DNA from: Pseudoalteromonas luteoviolacea DSM 6061 | GTDB taxonomy: Bacteria > Pseudomonadota > Gammaproteobacteria > Enterobacterales > Alteromonadaceae | NCBI RefSeq assembly: GCF_001625655.1 | Contig: NZ_AUYB01000132.1 | Location: 99,951 to 163,950, forward strand | Length of the DNA stretch: 64,000 nucleotides | Direction: 5' to 3' | Shown: piece by piece, positions 49,372 through 59,427 of the stretch | Numbering within the stretch: the first letter of the stretch is position 1 | Layout: every line of letters starts with the position of its first letter | Program-made: the position numbers and the translations under genes | Notes under the pieces: generated by a model | Database searches by the model: none | Told to the model about the DNA's origin: nothing | The model's input: the letters and a program-made list of their open reading frames with translations, nothing else

Positions 49372-49983
49372 ATGATTACGCTTGTAGTGAGTGATATATT
49401 CGGTCAAACAAAAAGCCTAGAAAGCTTTGCAAATGAACTAGATGGCAGCACTGCTATTTGTTCTCCTTACCCCTTCCGTCAAGGACACCTCGACAGAGAC
49501 GAGTCGTCTGCTTATCGGCAATTTATGGAAACCACGGGACATGATAAGTATGTTGAAAAAGTGGCTGAGGCTATTTCGAGTAAACAGCCTGATTTGATTA
49601 TTGGTTTTTCGGCTGGTGCAGTTGCCAGTTGGCGTGCACTGTCAGCTATACCAATAAAAAGTACGACTAAGTTGTTAGCTTTTTATCCTGGTCAAATACG
49701 TAACCACCTGCAGCTGCATCCCAAATGTGATGTTGAAATCTACTTCCCTTATGAGGAGAGCCATTTTGATGTCAAACCTGTAATTGCACACTTATCTAAC
49801 GTCAATGGGGTCAAGTGTTATAGGACCAGGTATAACCACGGATTTATGAATGCACTGTCGGAAAACTTCTCTGCACATGCGTATCAACATTTTACGCGAA
49901 TGTGCCAGCAAAATATCACACAAGCAATTAAGTTGAAATTAGCCAACCGGAGGATAAAAAGTGGACTAGAATTGACTATGTAA
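49372..49983 (+). CDS. Dienelactone-hydrolase-like alpha/beta hydrolase, 203 aa
   Basis: ATG 49372 with AAGAGAAAC upstream is preferred to an upstream TTG. LIIGFSAGAVASWRAL holds the nucleophile Ser, KLLAFYPGQIR is the usual strand-loop before the acid position, and RYNHGFMNALS provides the catalytic His, the arrangement of short dienelactone hydrolase-like proteins. It lies 24 bases before an acetoacetate-decarboxylase-like gene and a large FAD oxidoreductase, so the three probably act in one pathway. No catalytic detail can be inferred. Confidence 0.75.
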   Translation: MITLVVSDIFGQTKSLESFANELDGSTAICSPYPFRQGHLDRDESSAYRQFMETTGHDKYVEKVAEAISSKQPDLIIGFSAGAVASWRALSAIPIKSTTKLLAFYPGQIRNHLQLHPKCDVEIYFPYEESHFDVKPVIAHLSNVNGVKCYRTRYNHGFMNALSENFSAHAYQHFTRMCQQNITQAIKLKLANRRIKSGLELTM

Positions 49984-50007
49984 ATCATAAAGTAGAAGGA
50001 GTTATGT

Positions 50008-50967
50008 ATGTCAGATCAGCCTCGTATTCCTTATCGACACTACCCAGGTAACCCGATTGCAAAACCGCCATGCAGAATGCTTAATGCTATGATGTATGGC
50101 TTTTTTGTTAAAGGTGAACTAGACACTATTCAAAATTATGTAGATTTGACGCTTAATTCAGTACCGAGCGAAAATATTGCGTTTAGAGCCTTATCATCGT
50201 ACTGCCTCTTAACATTCACTGATATCGAAAACATCGCATCGAAAGTGCCGCCATTTAGCGATTATGGATATATGCAAGAAACAGATATCATTGTTTGGTT
50301 GCCAATTGCGCAAATGTGCAAACAAGAAAATAAAATGACTCACCTATACTGGTTTCCAGCGTTTATTACGGTGAATAACATTAATGCGCTTGTTAATGGT
50401 CGCGAAACTTGGGGGTACAACAAATACCTTTGTAAATATGAAATGCCCACAAGTCAGCACCGCGCAGATTATTTCTCATTGAGTTTAGAAACGTTTCAAC
50501 CATTTCAGGCTGACAAGAAAATGGCTTGGTACGAGCTAATTTCAATTGAGCGTGTAGCAGATGATGATACGTGGATTGAAGAGGCAATAGAAATAGGTAA
50601 AGAAGTTGCAGATCTTATCCATAGTAGCGTTCATGACCTTGGAGTCGGTATAGACTTTTTTAAACAACTATTCACGGGTTTTTCAAACCCTCAACTTGCG
50701 CAAATTCTATTTAAGCAATTTCCAGACGGCTATGCACAAAACAGTGTATATAGCGCAGTAGTGCATTCACCATCTACGGTTAAAAAGATCCACAAGCTAG
50801 GGTTTTTAAAAGATGAGTATAAAGTCACTTTTAACCAAGTAGATGCTTTTCCATTAGAAGAAATGTTTGGAATAAAAGTGGGTGAGCAGTTTGCGAAACT
50901 TCCTTATTTCTTATGTATGGATTTCGATCAAGATGGTGCCAAAGAAATTGTAACCGCAGATTTGTAA
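50008..50967 (+). CDS. Acetoacetate-decarboxylase-like (ADC superfamily) protein, 319 aa
   Basis: Segments YCLLTFTDIENIASKVPPF, YWFPAFITVNNINALVNGRE and TWGYNKYLCKYEMP have the order of the ADC fold, with GRETWGYNK the most typical. In true acetoacetate decarboxylase a Lys forms the Schiff base in a conserved Glu-x-x-Gly-x-Pro-Lys run that is not seen here in standard form, so the reaction may differ (some ADC-like enzymes are aldolase-dehydratases). AGAAGGAG stands eight bases before ATG. Confidence 0.7.
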   Translation: MSDQPRIPYRHYPGNPIAKPPCRMLNAMMYGFFVKGELDTIQNYVDLTLNSVPSENIAFRALSSYCLLTFTDIENIASKVPPFSDYGYMQETDIIVWLPIAQMCKQENKMTHLYWFPAFITVNNINALVNGRETWGYNKYLCKYEMPTSQHRADYFSLSLETFQPFQADKKMAWYELISIERVADDDTWIEEAIEIGKEVADLIHSSVHDLGVGIDFFKQLFTGFSNPQLAQILFKQFPDGYAQNSVYSAVVHSPSTVKKIHKLGFLKDEYKVTFNQVDAFPLEEMFGIKVGEQFAKLPYFLCMDFDQDGAKEIVTADL

Positions 50968-50984
50968 TGCGTTAAGGATTTGAC

Positions 50985-53231
50985 ATGACTAAACAAAATA
51001 TCGCAATTTTGGGTGGTGGGGTGTCTGCAATGACTGCGGCAGTTTACCTAACTGAAAAAGAAAATTGGCAAGATTTATACGATATTACCGTATACCAATT
51101 GGGTTGGCGGTTAGGCGGTAAAGGCGCAAGCGGCCGAAACGCAGAGTATGGTGAACGGATTGAAGAGCATGGTTTACACGTTTGGTTTGGCGCCTACGTG
51201 AACTCGTTTCGTGCCATTGAAACGGTATACAATGAGTTAAATCGCCCTACCAGTGTGCCTATTCATACATGGCAACAAGCATTGAAGCCACATAGTTTTG
51301 TTGTTTTGCAAGAATATATTGAAAACGAATGGGAAACGTGGCCAGTTGACTTTCCATTAATTGAGGGTAATCCAGCAGATGGCACGCTAGACCTACACTT
51401 TTGGCAGCTAATTGAGCTTGTTGTGGCGTGGTTGCACAAATGGATAGATGAGTTAGAAGAGGCCATAGAAGCTTCCAACAAGCAGGTCGAATTGCAAACG
51501 CGTAAGAGTCGAGATCGCAGTTTATTACAGCATCTTGCAAGCGAAATTTCAGATGCAGTAGACAGTGTAGAAGACAAAGTACGCTCTTTTTTCGACAGTG
51601 CGGTAGACGAAGCACAAGATATTCTATCTACGCCAAAGCTGCTTATTTCTCAGTTGCATGAACTTATGAGTTTAAGGGCGAAAGATAAAAAACTGTCAAA
51701 TACCAAAGACCGACTTGTAACTTGGTACATTGTTAGAAAGCTAAAGCGTTGGTTACGCAGTGAGGCGTTGGAGCTTATAGATGAAAACCCAGCCGTTAGA
51801 CGAGCATATATTTGCGCGGATCTAGCTATAGCGATGACCGTTGGAATGATACGCGATAGGGTGCACGCTAATGGATTTGGCGTTTTAAATCAATACGACT
51901 TTAAGTATTGGCTTGCTCGTAACGGCGCTGATAAGGAATATGCCGTTGAATCAGCCCCTGTCAGAGGGTTCTACGATTTGGTCTTTGGCTATGTCGACGG
52001 AGATTTTGAAAACGGTGATGTGGAAGCTGGCGTCGCTTCTTTAGCTATGTTGCGGATCATGCTGTGTTATAAAGGTGGTGTGATGTGGAAAATGCAAGCT
52101 GGAATGGGTGATATTATTTTCTCACCGATCTATGAACTACTGGCACAGCGCGGTGTTAAATTTGAATTCTTCAACCAGATTGAATCACTAAAACCTGGGC
52201 AAGATGAAGACGGTAACTATGTGGTCGAAGAGATATCGGTCATAGAACAAGTTGCTTTAAAAAACGGAAAGTACAACCCTTTTGTTGATGTGAAGGGTTT
52301 ACCTTGCTGGCCTGCTAAGCCTAACTTTGAGTACATTGACTCAGAACAAGCTGCTTTATTGCAGCAACACAACATTAATCTGGAGTCTTTTTGGAGTAAT
52401 TGGCCTGAGGTTTACGAACAGCATTATCAACGACCCCTGCCTCGAAAAACTTTAAAAAGAATGCGTGACTTTGACAAAGTGGTATTTGGTATTTCTGTCG
52501 GCTCATTGGAACATTTATGTCCAGAGTTGTTAGCATTAGATTATGCATTTGAACAACAAAGTAGTCAGGTTAAAACTGTCGCAACTCAAGCATTTCAAGT
52601 ATGGCTTAATAAAACTGATGAGCAGCTAGGATTTAACTATACGCCGCCAAGCGAAGAGCGACCTATTTTAAGTGCGTTTTCACAGCCCTTTGACACTTGG
52701 GCTGCGATGTCCAATTTATTAGAAGTCGAAGATTGGCAGAATGATAAGCCGTGTAATATCGCCTATTTTTGTAGTGCTTTTACTTGTGACAACTATCCAC
52801 CTAGCTCTGAGCACTCGTTCCCTGCAGAGCAAACTGCCAAAGTTAAGCTAAACGCTGTAGAAAAACTTCAATCTGAAATGAAGCCACTGTGGCCGCTTGC
52901 ATATGATGCAGCTGGGCGGTTTATATGGGATGTGGTTTATGATCCAAATAAACCTGCGACGGAAGCACGCTTCGATACTCAGTATTGGCGTGTAAATGTC
53001 GACCCAAGTGAGCGATATGTGCTATCTGTAACAGGAAGTAGTGATTTCAGGCTTGCCACAGATGGTACCTTATTTAAAAACTTATATATTACAGGTGATT
53101 GGATAAAAACTGGGGTCAATGCGGGCTGTGTTGAGGCCGCTGTTATGGCTGGGATGCAAACTTCTCGCGCAATTTGTGGACTACCAGCAGAAATAAGTGG
53201 TGAAAATGGCTTTGAGCCAGATGGAACTTAA
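50985..53231 (+). CDS. Large FAD-dependent (amine oxidase/phytoene desaturase-like) oxidoreductase, 748 aa
   Basis: The dinucleotide-binding fold is IAILGGGVSAMTAAVYLTE at residues 6-24, then GWRLGGKGASGRN and EEHGLHVWFGAY, which are FAD-contact motifs of the carotenoid desaturase/amine oxidase group. The C-terminal FAD motif is LYITGDWIKTGVNAGCVEAAVMAG. An inserted, strongly helical region (about 125-270) makes it longer than typical 500-aa desaturases. Third gene of the hydrolase-ADC operon, 17 bases after the preceding stop; substrate unknown. Confidence 0.8.
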   Translation: MTKQNIAILGGGVSAMTAAVYLTEKENWQDLYDITVYQLGWRLGGKGASGRNAEYGERIEEHGLHVWFGAYVNSFRAIETVYNELNRPTSVPIHTWQQALKPHSFVVLQEYIENEWETWPVDFPLIEGNPADGTLDLHFWQLIELVVAWLHKWIDELEEAIEASNKQVELQTRKSRDRSLLQHLASEISDAVDSVEDKVRSFFDSAVDEAQDILSTPKLLISQLHELMSLRAKDKKLSNTKDRLVTWYIVRKLKRWLRSEALELIDENPAVRRAYICADLAIAMTVGMIRDRVHANGFGVLNQYDFKYWLARNGADKEYAVESAPVRGFYDLVFGYVDGDFENGDVEAGVASLAMLRIMLCYKGGVMWKMQAGMGDIIFSPIYELLAQRGVKFEFFNQIESLKPGQDEDGNYVVEEISVIEQVALKNGKYNPFVDVKGLPCWPAKPNFEYIDSEQAALLQQHNINLESFWSNWPEVYEQHYQRPLPRKTLKRMRDFDKVVFGISVGSLEHLCPELLALDYAFEQQSSQVKTVATQAFQVWLNKTDEQLGFNYTPPSEERPILSAFSQPFDTWAAMSNLLEVEDWQNDKPCNIAYFCSAFTCDNYPPSSEHSFPAEQTAKVKLNAVEKLQSEMKPLWPLAYDAAGRFIWDVVYDPNKPATEARFDTQYWRVNVDPSERYVLSVTGSSDFRLATDGTLFKNLYITGDWIKTGVNAGCVEAAVMAGMQTSRAICGLPAEISGENGFEPDGT

Positions 53232-53253
53232 GCGAAAATAGACGTTAAGTAAC

Positions 53254-53291
53254 AGAAAAGGCCTGCAATTTTATTGGAGGTCTTTTCTTTT
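53254..53291 (+). terminator. Terminator of the FAD oxidoreductase operon
   Basis: AGAAAAGGCCT (53254-53264) pairs with AGGTCTTTTCT (53278-53288, one G-U) and is followed by TTTTGG. Confidence 0.8.
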
Positions 53292-53344
53292 GGACTATAC
53301 TCAAGTGAGCAAAGTGAACACCGCTAATATTAACGAGAACGGAC

Positions 53345-55576
53345 ATGTTTAAACTCTCTGCCTTATCAATATCTATATCCCTATTATTCGTTAACCCTTC
53401 TATTGGGTTGTCTGCTGACGATGATGCAATGGAAACCATTGAAGTGTACGCTCAAAAACGTAAACAAAATATTGAGGATGTAAGTGTCTCTATATCCACA
53501 ATTGGTGCCCAAAAAATAGAAACTCAGGGTATAAAAGACGTTACTGAACTAGGAGTATTTGTAGCAAATCTTAAGATCAGTCAAAATGCGGCCGAAGGCA
53601 CACCACCTGCAATCAATATTCGTGGGATTGGGCTACTGGATTACAATACGGCTAACACATCTCCAATAGCAATGTATGTAGATGGACACAGTGTTGGTTC
53701 TGCTAACAATCAAATTGCCAACCTATTTGATATTGAGCAAGTTGAAGTATTAAAGGGGCCACAAGGAACATTGTTTGGAAGAAATAGTACTGGAGGTGCC
53801 TTACTTGTCAGAACAAAACGGCCTGACGATGGCAATTATGGATATGTAAAGTTAGGTGTAGGTACGGACGATTGGAAGCGGGCACAGGGCGCGTATAACA
53901 AACGTTTGAACGAAGAAAGTGCAATTCGATTCGCATTTAGTCACACTGATTATGAGTATACCAGTTACAACTTATTTGAAACTTCCCCTGAAGCAGGACT
54001 TAAACAAAGTGATTTACGTTTAAGCTACTTAGGTGAATGGGATGAGTGGAGTGCATTTGTAAAAGGCTATTATGGACATTGGGATGGGATCGTTCAACCA
54101 GTTGGTAATATAGGTATTTTTAAAGACCCTATTAATCAAGTCCGTTGTAGTCCCGCAGAAGCGGGCAAGGTTGGGTGTGTCGACAGTTTTGGGTTCAATG
54201 ATGGCAATGATGACTTTTGGGCTGTGAGTGTGAACAATGAGTCTCCACACTTAAGTATCTACAAGGGCTGGGGTATTGAACTGCAATGGCAACCTAACGA
54301 TAGTGCCAACATAACTTATTTGAATGGCTTCAACCGCCTCGACAGAGATCATGCATTTAATTGCGATGGCAGCCCTGCACGGTTATGTGAAGGTGAGCTT
54401 GGGCTTAAAAGTGAGTTAATTACAAATGAGTTGAGATATCAAGCCGAACTTGGAGGAGATCATTTAACGGTGGGTGTATTTCAACTTGAAGAGCGCATTT
54501 ACCAGAATAACTTTAACGATATTTTACGTGATTTTCGAGGGATACTTGCGCCCCAATTGACGACGACCTTCTTCTACGACAATGAAATTATTACCAAATC
54601 GATTGCGCTGTTTTCTCAGTATGAATGGCAATTAGCAGAGAAACATATGCTGACATTTGGGCTTCGTTATTCGGATGAGTCAGTTGAATATGACTCTATA
54701 TCTCGATTAAACGTTGTAACGACTCCTACAGATCTGAATGGCAATGTAATCCCCTTTTATACTGTTATAGGCAAGGTTGAAGACGACGGTATTTCTGGTA
54801 AAGTTGCGTGGAATTATACCCCTAATGATAAGGTGTTAATTTATTACTCGTTGGCCAATGGGAGTAAAAGTGGAGGGTACAATGGTGGTTTATTGTCTTC
54901 TCCTGAGCAAGCTCAGCTTGCAGATTATGGACCAGAGGAGACAATGTCTCATGAGCTGGGCCTTAAATTGAATGGGACAGATTACTTCTTATCAGCAGCA
55001 TTGTTTTATTATGACTATCAAGACCAACAAGTTTTTATGAATCAAGCTGCCTCAACCCCAGGTGCACCACCATTGCAGCTGCTTGAAAATGTGGGGGAGT
55101 CTATGATTTATGGCGCAGAGCTTGAACTTGACTACACCATTACTAATTCGCTTTCTAGTCGTTTAGCGCTGGGTTACATTCCCGAAGCGAATTTTGAAGA
55201 GTTTACAGACCCTTTGGGTAACAAATTGACTGACAATCGTTTACCATTTACTTCAGAATGGAATATAGCTGCTGAGCTATCATATTCTATGAGTATAAAT
55301 GGTGGGGATTTTGACGCGGTTTTAGGTGTAGACTTTCAATCAGATTATTATTTCGATCAAAACCAAAATCCTTATGCATATCAAGCTAGCTATGCTTTAT
55401 GGCGAGCAAACGTTTCTTATCAATATGCAGACTGGCAAGTTGGAGTATGGGCAAAAAACCTATTTGATAAAGAGTATAGTCATCTAAAGTTTGATTTAAG
55501 TTCATTCCTTGGCATGTTAGAAGACTTTAAAGGAGAAGGACAGAGAATTGGGTTGGATGTTACTTATAACTTTTAA
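53345..55576 (+). CDS. TonB-dependent outer-membrane receptor, 743 aa
   Basis: A signal peptide (LSALSISISLLFVNPSIGLSA) is followed by the plug domain: IEVYAQKRKQNIEDVSVSI, INIRGIGLLDYN, AMYVDGHSVG, and FDIEQVEVLKGPQGTLFGRN with STGGALLVRTKRP, the canonical plug end. A beta-barrel follows and ends in GQRIGLDVTYNF with the C-terminal Phe required for outer-membrane insertion. The pattern resembles the receptors of marine Alteromonadales that take up sterols, aromatic or polyketide-like molecules, but the substrate cannot be read. A short hairpin separates it from the hybrid kinase gene 33 bases on. Confidence 0.93.
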   Translation: MFKLSALSISISLLFVNPSIGLSADDDAMETIEVYAQKRKQNIEDVSVSISTIGAQKIETQGIKDVTELGVFVANLKISQNAAEGTPPAINIRGIGLLDYNTANTSPIAMYVDGHSVGSANNQIANLFDIEQVEVLKGPQGTLFGRNSTGGALLVRTKRPDDGNYGYVKLGVGTDDWKRAQGAYNKRLNEESAIRFAFSHTDYEYTSYNLFETSPEAGLKQSDLRLSYLGEWDEWSAFVKGYYGHWDGIVQPVGNIGIFKDPINQVRCSPAEAGKVGCVDSFGFNDGNDDFWAVSVNNESPHLSIYKGWGIELQWQPNDSANITYLNGFNRLDRDHAFNCDGSPARLCEGELGLKSELITNELRYQAELGGDHLTVGVFQLEERIYQNNFNDILRDFRGILAPQLTTTFFYDNEIITKSIALFSQYEWQLAEKHMLTFGLRYSDESVEYDSISRLNVVTTPTDLNGNVIPFYTVIGKVEDDGISGKVAWNYTPNDKVLIYYSLANGSKSGGYNGGLLSSPEQAQLADYGPEETMSHELGLKLNGTDYFLSAALFYYDYQDQQVFMNQAASTPGAPPLQLLENVGESMIYGAELELDYTITNSLSSRLALGYIPEANFEEFTDPLGNKLTDNRLPFTSEWNIAAELSYSMSINGGDFDAVLGVDFQSDYYFDQNQNPYAYQASYALWRANVSYQYADWQVGVWAKNLFDKEYSHLKFDLSSFLGMLEDFKGEGQRIGLDVTYNF

Positions 55577-55578
55577 AC

Positions 55579-55599
55579 GAGCTCTTGTAGCTCATTTTT
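55579..55599 (+). terminator. Weak hairpin after receptor gene
   Basis: GAGCT-CTTGT-AGCTC followed by ATTTTT; a five-pair stem that would only partly stop transcription into the kinase gene. Confidence 0.5.
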
Positions 55600-55609
55600 A
55601 GGCGTTTTA

Positions 55610-58294
55610 ATGCACTTGATTAAATATATCCTGCTGTCAATTGTTGTCTTATTTTCTACTCATGTTAAGAGCGTGGAGTATGTATTTGATGGTATTGAGA
55701 AAGGCATTAATTTACATGATAAAGGTCTGGTGTTGGCCGCTAAAGATGACATGCGCTTCCCTGACTCTTTTGATACCGTACAAGCATGGGCTAAAAATTT
55801 AGAGCCTCAAACTGAAAGAGCCCTTTTCTCTGGACGGTATTGGCTGGTTACAGAGATTGTCAACTCATCAAAATACGAGCAGCTGGTTCTTTATCCATAC
55901 AATACTGTATTGTCAAACATTGAAACTCGAATCTACTCAAAGTCTTCAGTTGAGAGGTATTACACGGGGGGCATGGTTCGAAATGAATTTGCTTTCCACT
56001 ATGGAAATACAGTCAAGCTCAAGCCAAACGAAAAATACTACATTGTAACTTTATTCGAAAGTGACTTTTTTTACACGCCGATAAAACTGGAGTTGATGCC
56101 AGTACCAGACTTTAAAGAGCAAGTCATAATAGATAACTTAATAATGATCTTGTGTTTTAGCGTGGGTATTGTACTGGGGCTTTATAACCTTCTGATCTAC
56201 ATAGGCTCAAAAGATCTAACTCACCTTTATTATGCGATATTCGCGGCGACTATGGTGTTTGCATGGAGTCATTTTTTCCATATCTCAGACCAATTATTTG
56301 GCTTTTATTCGCCACATTTACATTGGCTTGGGTTTACACTGTCTCCGATAAGTAATGCACTGTTTTACAATTGTTTGTTAAAACTCAAAGAAACACATCC
56401 CAACTTGTCTTCAGCGTCGATATGGGTGGGGGTTGTTGCTGCAATAGGTACTCCATTTAGTATTCTTTTCCCTGGTTTTGGTTTTTTGTGGGCAACGCTA
56501 TCAACGGGTGTTGCGCTTTGCTTAGGGTTGTATATTGGCATTCTGAGAATCCTAGAAGGGTTTAAGCCTGCACGTTATTTTATTCTTGCTTACGTGTGTA
56601 TGGCTGTACCTAACATGATTGGTAATTTTACCAATTTAGGGTTATTGCCACCTATTGCGGTTAATCTGTACTTGCTCGGCTTAGTTGGCGTGGCACTGGA
56701 TGCGATGTTTTTAGCTTTCGCTGTCGCTGATAAAGTCCGCTTAACCAGCGAAGAAAACATAGAGCTGAACAAAAACCTAGAAGCAAAAGTGCTTAAACGT
56801 ACTTATGAGTTGGAACAACTTGCATCTGAGCTACGAGATGCAAGTGAAGCTAAAAGTCGTTTCCTTGCCAATATGAGTCACGAAATACGAACGCCCATGA
56901 CATCAATTATTGGGTACGCGGACGGGATAATTTTAGGTGATATTAAGCCCCATGAGCGCAATCATGCGATCACTGTAATATTGCAAAACTCTCGACATGT
57001 ATTGGGGTTGATTAACGATATTTTAGACATGTCAAAAATTGAAGCGAATCGTTTAGAAGTTGAGTTAATAGAAGCAAACCTTTTCCAGTCGATAGCCCAT
57101 GTTGAATCTCTATTGGGCAAACAGATCCGTGATAAAGGGTTAGAATTTGAATTGAACTATCAGTTCCCATTACCAGATTATGTTGTTATTGACCCAACGC
57201 GCTTGAGACAAATACTGCTCAATTTAACCTCAAATGCACTTAAGTTTACTTCGGTGGGTAAAATTTCCATTGAAGTTAGTTGTAAGGATGACCGACTATT
57301 TATCTGTGTTAAAGACACCGGTATAGGTATGACGTCTGAAGAGCAAAAAGAGCTATTTAGTGCGTTTTATCAGGCCGACTCTTCCACCACTAGAAAGTAC
57401 GGTGGCACAGGGCTCGGATTAAACATCTCGAAAAGTTTAGCGCAGAAGCTTGATGGCGACATTGAAGTGGAAAGTGAAGTTGGCTCTGGTACTTCTTTTA
57501 CTCTGTCTTTGAGTTTATTCACCACAGAACGAACGACTTGGGTAAATTCGTTTGACGAAATTCACCACTCAAATGATATTGGCCAGCAATTGACTCAGGA
57601 TGTTGAATCTAAAGATCTCAAAGGAGAAGTGCTATTAGCAGAGGATCACAGTGATAACTGTCGACTAATCACTAGGATACTTGAGAGGATGGGACTTAAT
57701 GTTACTGCGGTCGAAAATGGTCAGCTGGCCGTTCAGGCCGTTTTGGATAATGAGTTTGATCTTATATTGATGGATATTCAGATGCCCGTTATGGATGGTG
57801 AGCAGGCATTTAATTTTATACAGGCGACAGGGTGCACTGCACCGGTGATTGCGTTGACTGCAAATACTATGAGTCATGAAGTTGAGCGTTATATTAAATT
57901 GGGTTTCACAGACCATTTGGCTAAACCTATTGATAGAACAAAATTTGCACAAAAAATATCCCATTATTTGAACATCACAGTCGATGAAGAGTTAAGCTTG
58001 CCAGATGCTGAATTTAAACAGCTCAAAATGCAGTATATCGACGGCCTTCATGAGCAGCTTGTACAGCTACAGAATCAACTGAAATATAAAGACTATGATG
58101 GGCTTGCTCGTTCAATCCATGCTTTGAAAGGAACGTCAGCTATGTTTGACTGTCATGAAATTTATCAAACCGTCACGCAAATTGACCAGCTGCTAAAACA
58201 GGAAAACTTCCTTGATGTAGAGAAGGCATTGAGCAGACTGTTTGAACTCATAGCGCAAGTCATTAAAGAATCTGATTGCGATCAAGCTGTATAA
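55610..58294 (+). CDS. Hybrid histidine kinase with 7TMR-DISM sensor, receiver and HPt domains, 894 aa
   Basis: After a signal-anchor (YILLSIVVLFSTHVKS) comes a periplasmic DISM-type domain (about 25-165), then seven hydrophobic segments (about 178-390: MILCFSVGIVLGLYNLLIYI ... LYLLGLVGVALDAMFLAFAV). The HisKA box SHEIRTPM has the phosphoryl His424; the ATPase motifs NLTSNALKF, DTGIGM and GTGLGLNISKSLA follow. A receiver domain has Asp722 in LMDIQMPVMDG, and the C-terminus has an HPt domain with His837 in HALKGTSAMF. All relay steps except the output regulator are in one chain. Its gene follows the TonB receptor directly, suggesting that both respond to the same compound. Confidence 0.95.
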   Translation: MHLIKYILLSIVVLFSTHVKSVEYVFDGIEKGINLHDKGLVLAAKDDMRFPDSFDTVQAWAKNLEPQTERALFSGRYWLVTEIVNSSKYEQLVLYPYNTVLSNIETRIYSKSSVERYYTGGMVRNEFAFHYGNTVKLKPNEKYYIVTLFESDFFYTPIKLELMPVPDFKEQVIIDNLIMILCFSVGIVLGLYNLLIYIGSKDLTHLYYAIFAATMVFAWSHFFHISDQLFGFYSPHLHWLGFTLSPISNALFYNCLLKLKETHPNLSSASIWVGVVAAIGTPFSILFPGFGFLWATLSTGVALCLGLYIGILRILEGFKPARYFILAYVCMAVPNMIGNFTNLGLLPPIAVNLYLLGLVGVALDAMFLAFAVADKVRLTSEENIELNKNLEAKVLKRTYELEQLASELRDASEAKSRFLANMSHEIRTPMTSIIGYADGIILGDIKPHERNHAITVILQNSRHVLGLINDILDMSKIEANRLEVELIEANLFQSIAHVESLLGKQIRDKGLEFELNYQFPLPDYVVIDPTRLRQILLNLTSNALKFTSVGKISIEVSCKDDRLFICVKDTGIGMTSEEQKELFSAFYQADSSTTRKYGGTGLGLNISKSLAQKLDGDIEVESEVGSGTSFTLSLSLFTTERTTWVNSFDEIHHSNDIGQQLTQDVESKDLKGEVLLAEDHSDNCRLITRILERMGLNVTAVENGQLAVQAVLDNEFDLILMDIQMPVMDGEQAFNFIQATGCTAPVIALTANTMSHEVERYIKLGFTDHLAKPIDRTKFAQKISHYLNITVDEELSLPDAEFKQLKMQYIDGLHEQLVQLQNQLKYKDYDGLARSIHALKGTSAMFDCHEIYQTVTQIDQLLKQENFLDVEKALSRLFELIAQVIKESDCDQAV

Positions 58295-58394
58295 CTGAAA
58301 AATCTGCAAGTTGTTATGTTTTGCATTGTTGTATGTAGGTACTCGGGCATATACTGGCCTGAGACTCTAAAATAACAACAGCAAGGATAATAAC

Positions 58395-58784
58395 ATGCGA
58401 CTAGCTATTTTTATTGCCGCTTTTATTTCTCCATTACTAATGGCAAACCCCTTGATAGGCACATGGGAATTTGTAAAGGGAGAATACGCCACACCAGAAG
58501 GAATTGTGAGCGCGAAAGCGCCAGATGTAACATCAATGAAAATAATCAACAATACGCACTTTAGCTACATCACAAGTAGTAATAACAAGTTTCATTATGC
58601 AGGTGGTGGTACTTATCAAGTTAAAGATAATTACTTTATCGAGACTGTCACACTAGGCAACGTTGAAAAGTTAATAGGCAGACGTATGGCCTTCACCTAC
58701 GAAGTCAAAGACAATCTTTGGCATCACAAACTTGTTGAAGATGGTAAATTTGTTGAATACGAGGTATGGAAAAAAGTTGATTAA
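58395..58784 (+). CDS. Small secreted lipocalin-like protein, 129 aa
   Basis: Signal peptide MRLAIFIAAFISPLLMA precedes NPLIGTWEFVKGEYATPEG, and the rest alternates beta strands (THFSYITSSNNKFHYAGGG, YQVKDNYFIETVTLG, AFTYEVKDNLWHHKLVED) ending in EYEVWKKVD. The start GTW motif and strand pattern resemble lipocalin/DUF-type small barrels; the family is not established. AAGGATAAT precedes the ATG. Confidence 0.7.
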   Translation: MRLAIFIAAFISPLLMANPLIGTWEFVKGEYATPEGIVSAKAPDVTSMKIINNTHFSYITSSNNKFHYAGGGTYQVKDNYFIETVTLGNVEKLIGRRMAFTYEVKDNLWHHKLVEDGKFVEYEVWKKVD

Positions 58785-59058
58785 TACTTTGGCTTACACT
58801 CAATCAGTTTAATACTTTATCATCAATACTCACATTAATATCACTTCGAGTAAGGGTTAAGTTTCTAACTCTTATTCGTCCTTATATCTACCTTCTTTTC
58901 CTCCTGACAGTACTTGACGAAGTCTTACGCTATAAAGCTCAAACAATTTATAGGTGAACTAAACGTACTGATGGTAATCGAGTACATTGCAACCAATTTA
59001 ACAAAGCGCTTTAGGACACACCTATATGATGGACTCACATGTGAAAAGGAGAGAAAAC

Positions 59059-59427
59059 TTGAAAATGAACTACTTTGTATTAGGCACAAACAACTTGGAA
59101 GCTTCAACTAGATTTTACAACAGATTGTTTGATGCAACTGAATTTCACCAAACATTCTCGACGGATAGAATGAGTTTTTGGCAGGGCGAGGATGTTGAGT
59201 CAGCATTTGCCATTGCACTTCCATTCAATGGGAAAGCTGCAACCTTTGGCAATGGCACTATGATTGGATTTACTGTAGAAAATGCCAAAGAGGTATCTAG
59301 ATTATATAAATTGGCTATTCAACTAGGAGGACGCTGTGAAGGGGAACCAAAGATAAGAGGTCCAAGGTTTTCAGCCTATGCGAGAGATTTAGATAACAAT
59401 AAACTGTGTTTTGGGTCTCTGTTGTAA
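59059..59427 (+). CDS. VOC/glyoxalase-fold protein, about 122 aa
   Basis: The TTG at 59059 is chosen because GGAG lies seven bases before it; ATG 59065 is nearly as good and would remove two residues. NYFVLGTNNLEASTRFYNRL is the usual first strand-helix of the vicinal-oxygen-chelate fold, and GPRFSAYARDLDNNKLCFGS its end. Metal-binding residues are not all obvious, so activity (glyoxalase, dioxygenase or resistance) is unassigned. No operon partner. Confidence 0.7.
   Translation: MKMNYFVLGTNNLEASTRFYNRLFDATEFHQTFSTDRMSFWQGEDVESAFAIALPFNGKAATFGNGTMIGFTVENAKEVSRLYKLAIQLGGRCEGEPKIRGPRFSAYARDLDNNKLCFGSLL

Noticed and set aside
58914..59111. 65-aa frame upstream of the VOC gene
   Set aside because: No ribosome site and overlap with the VOC start region; no coding character.
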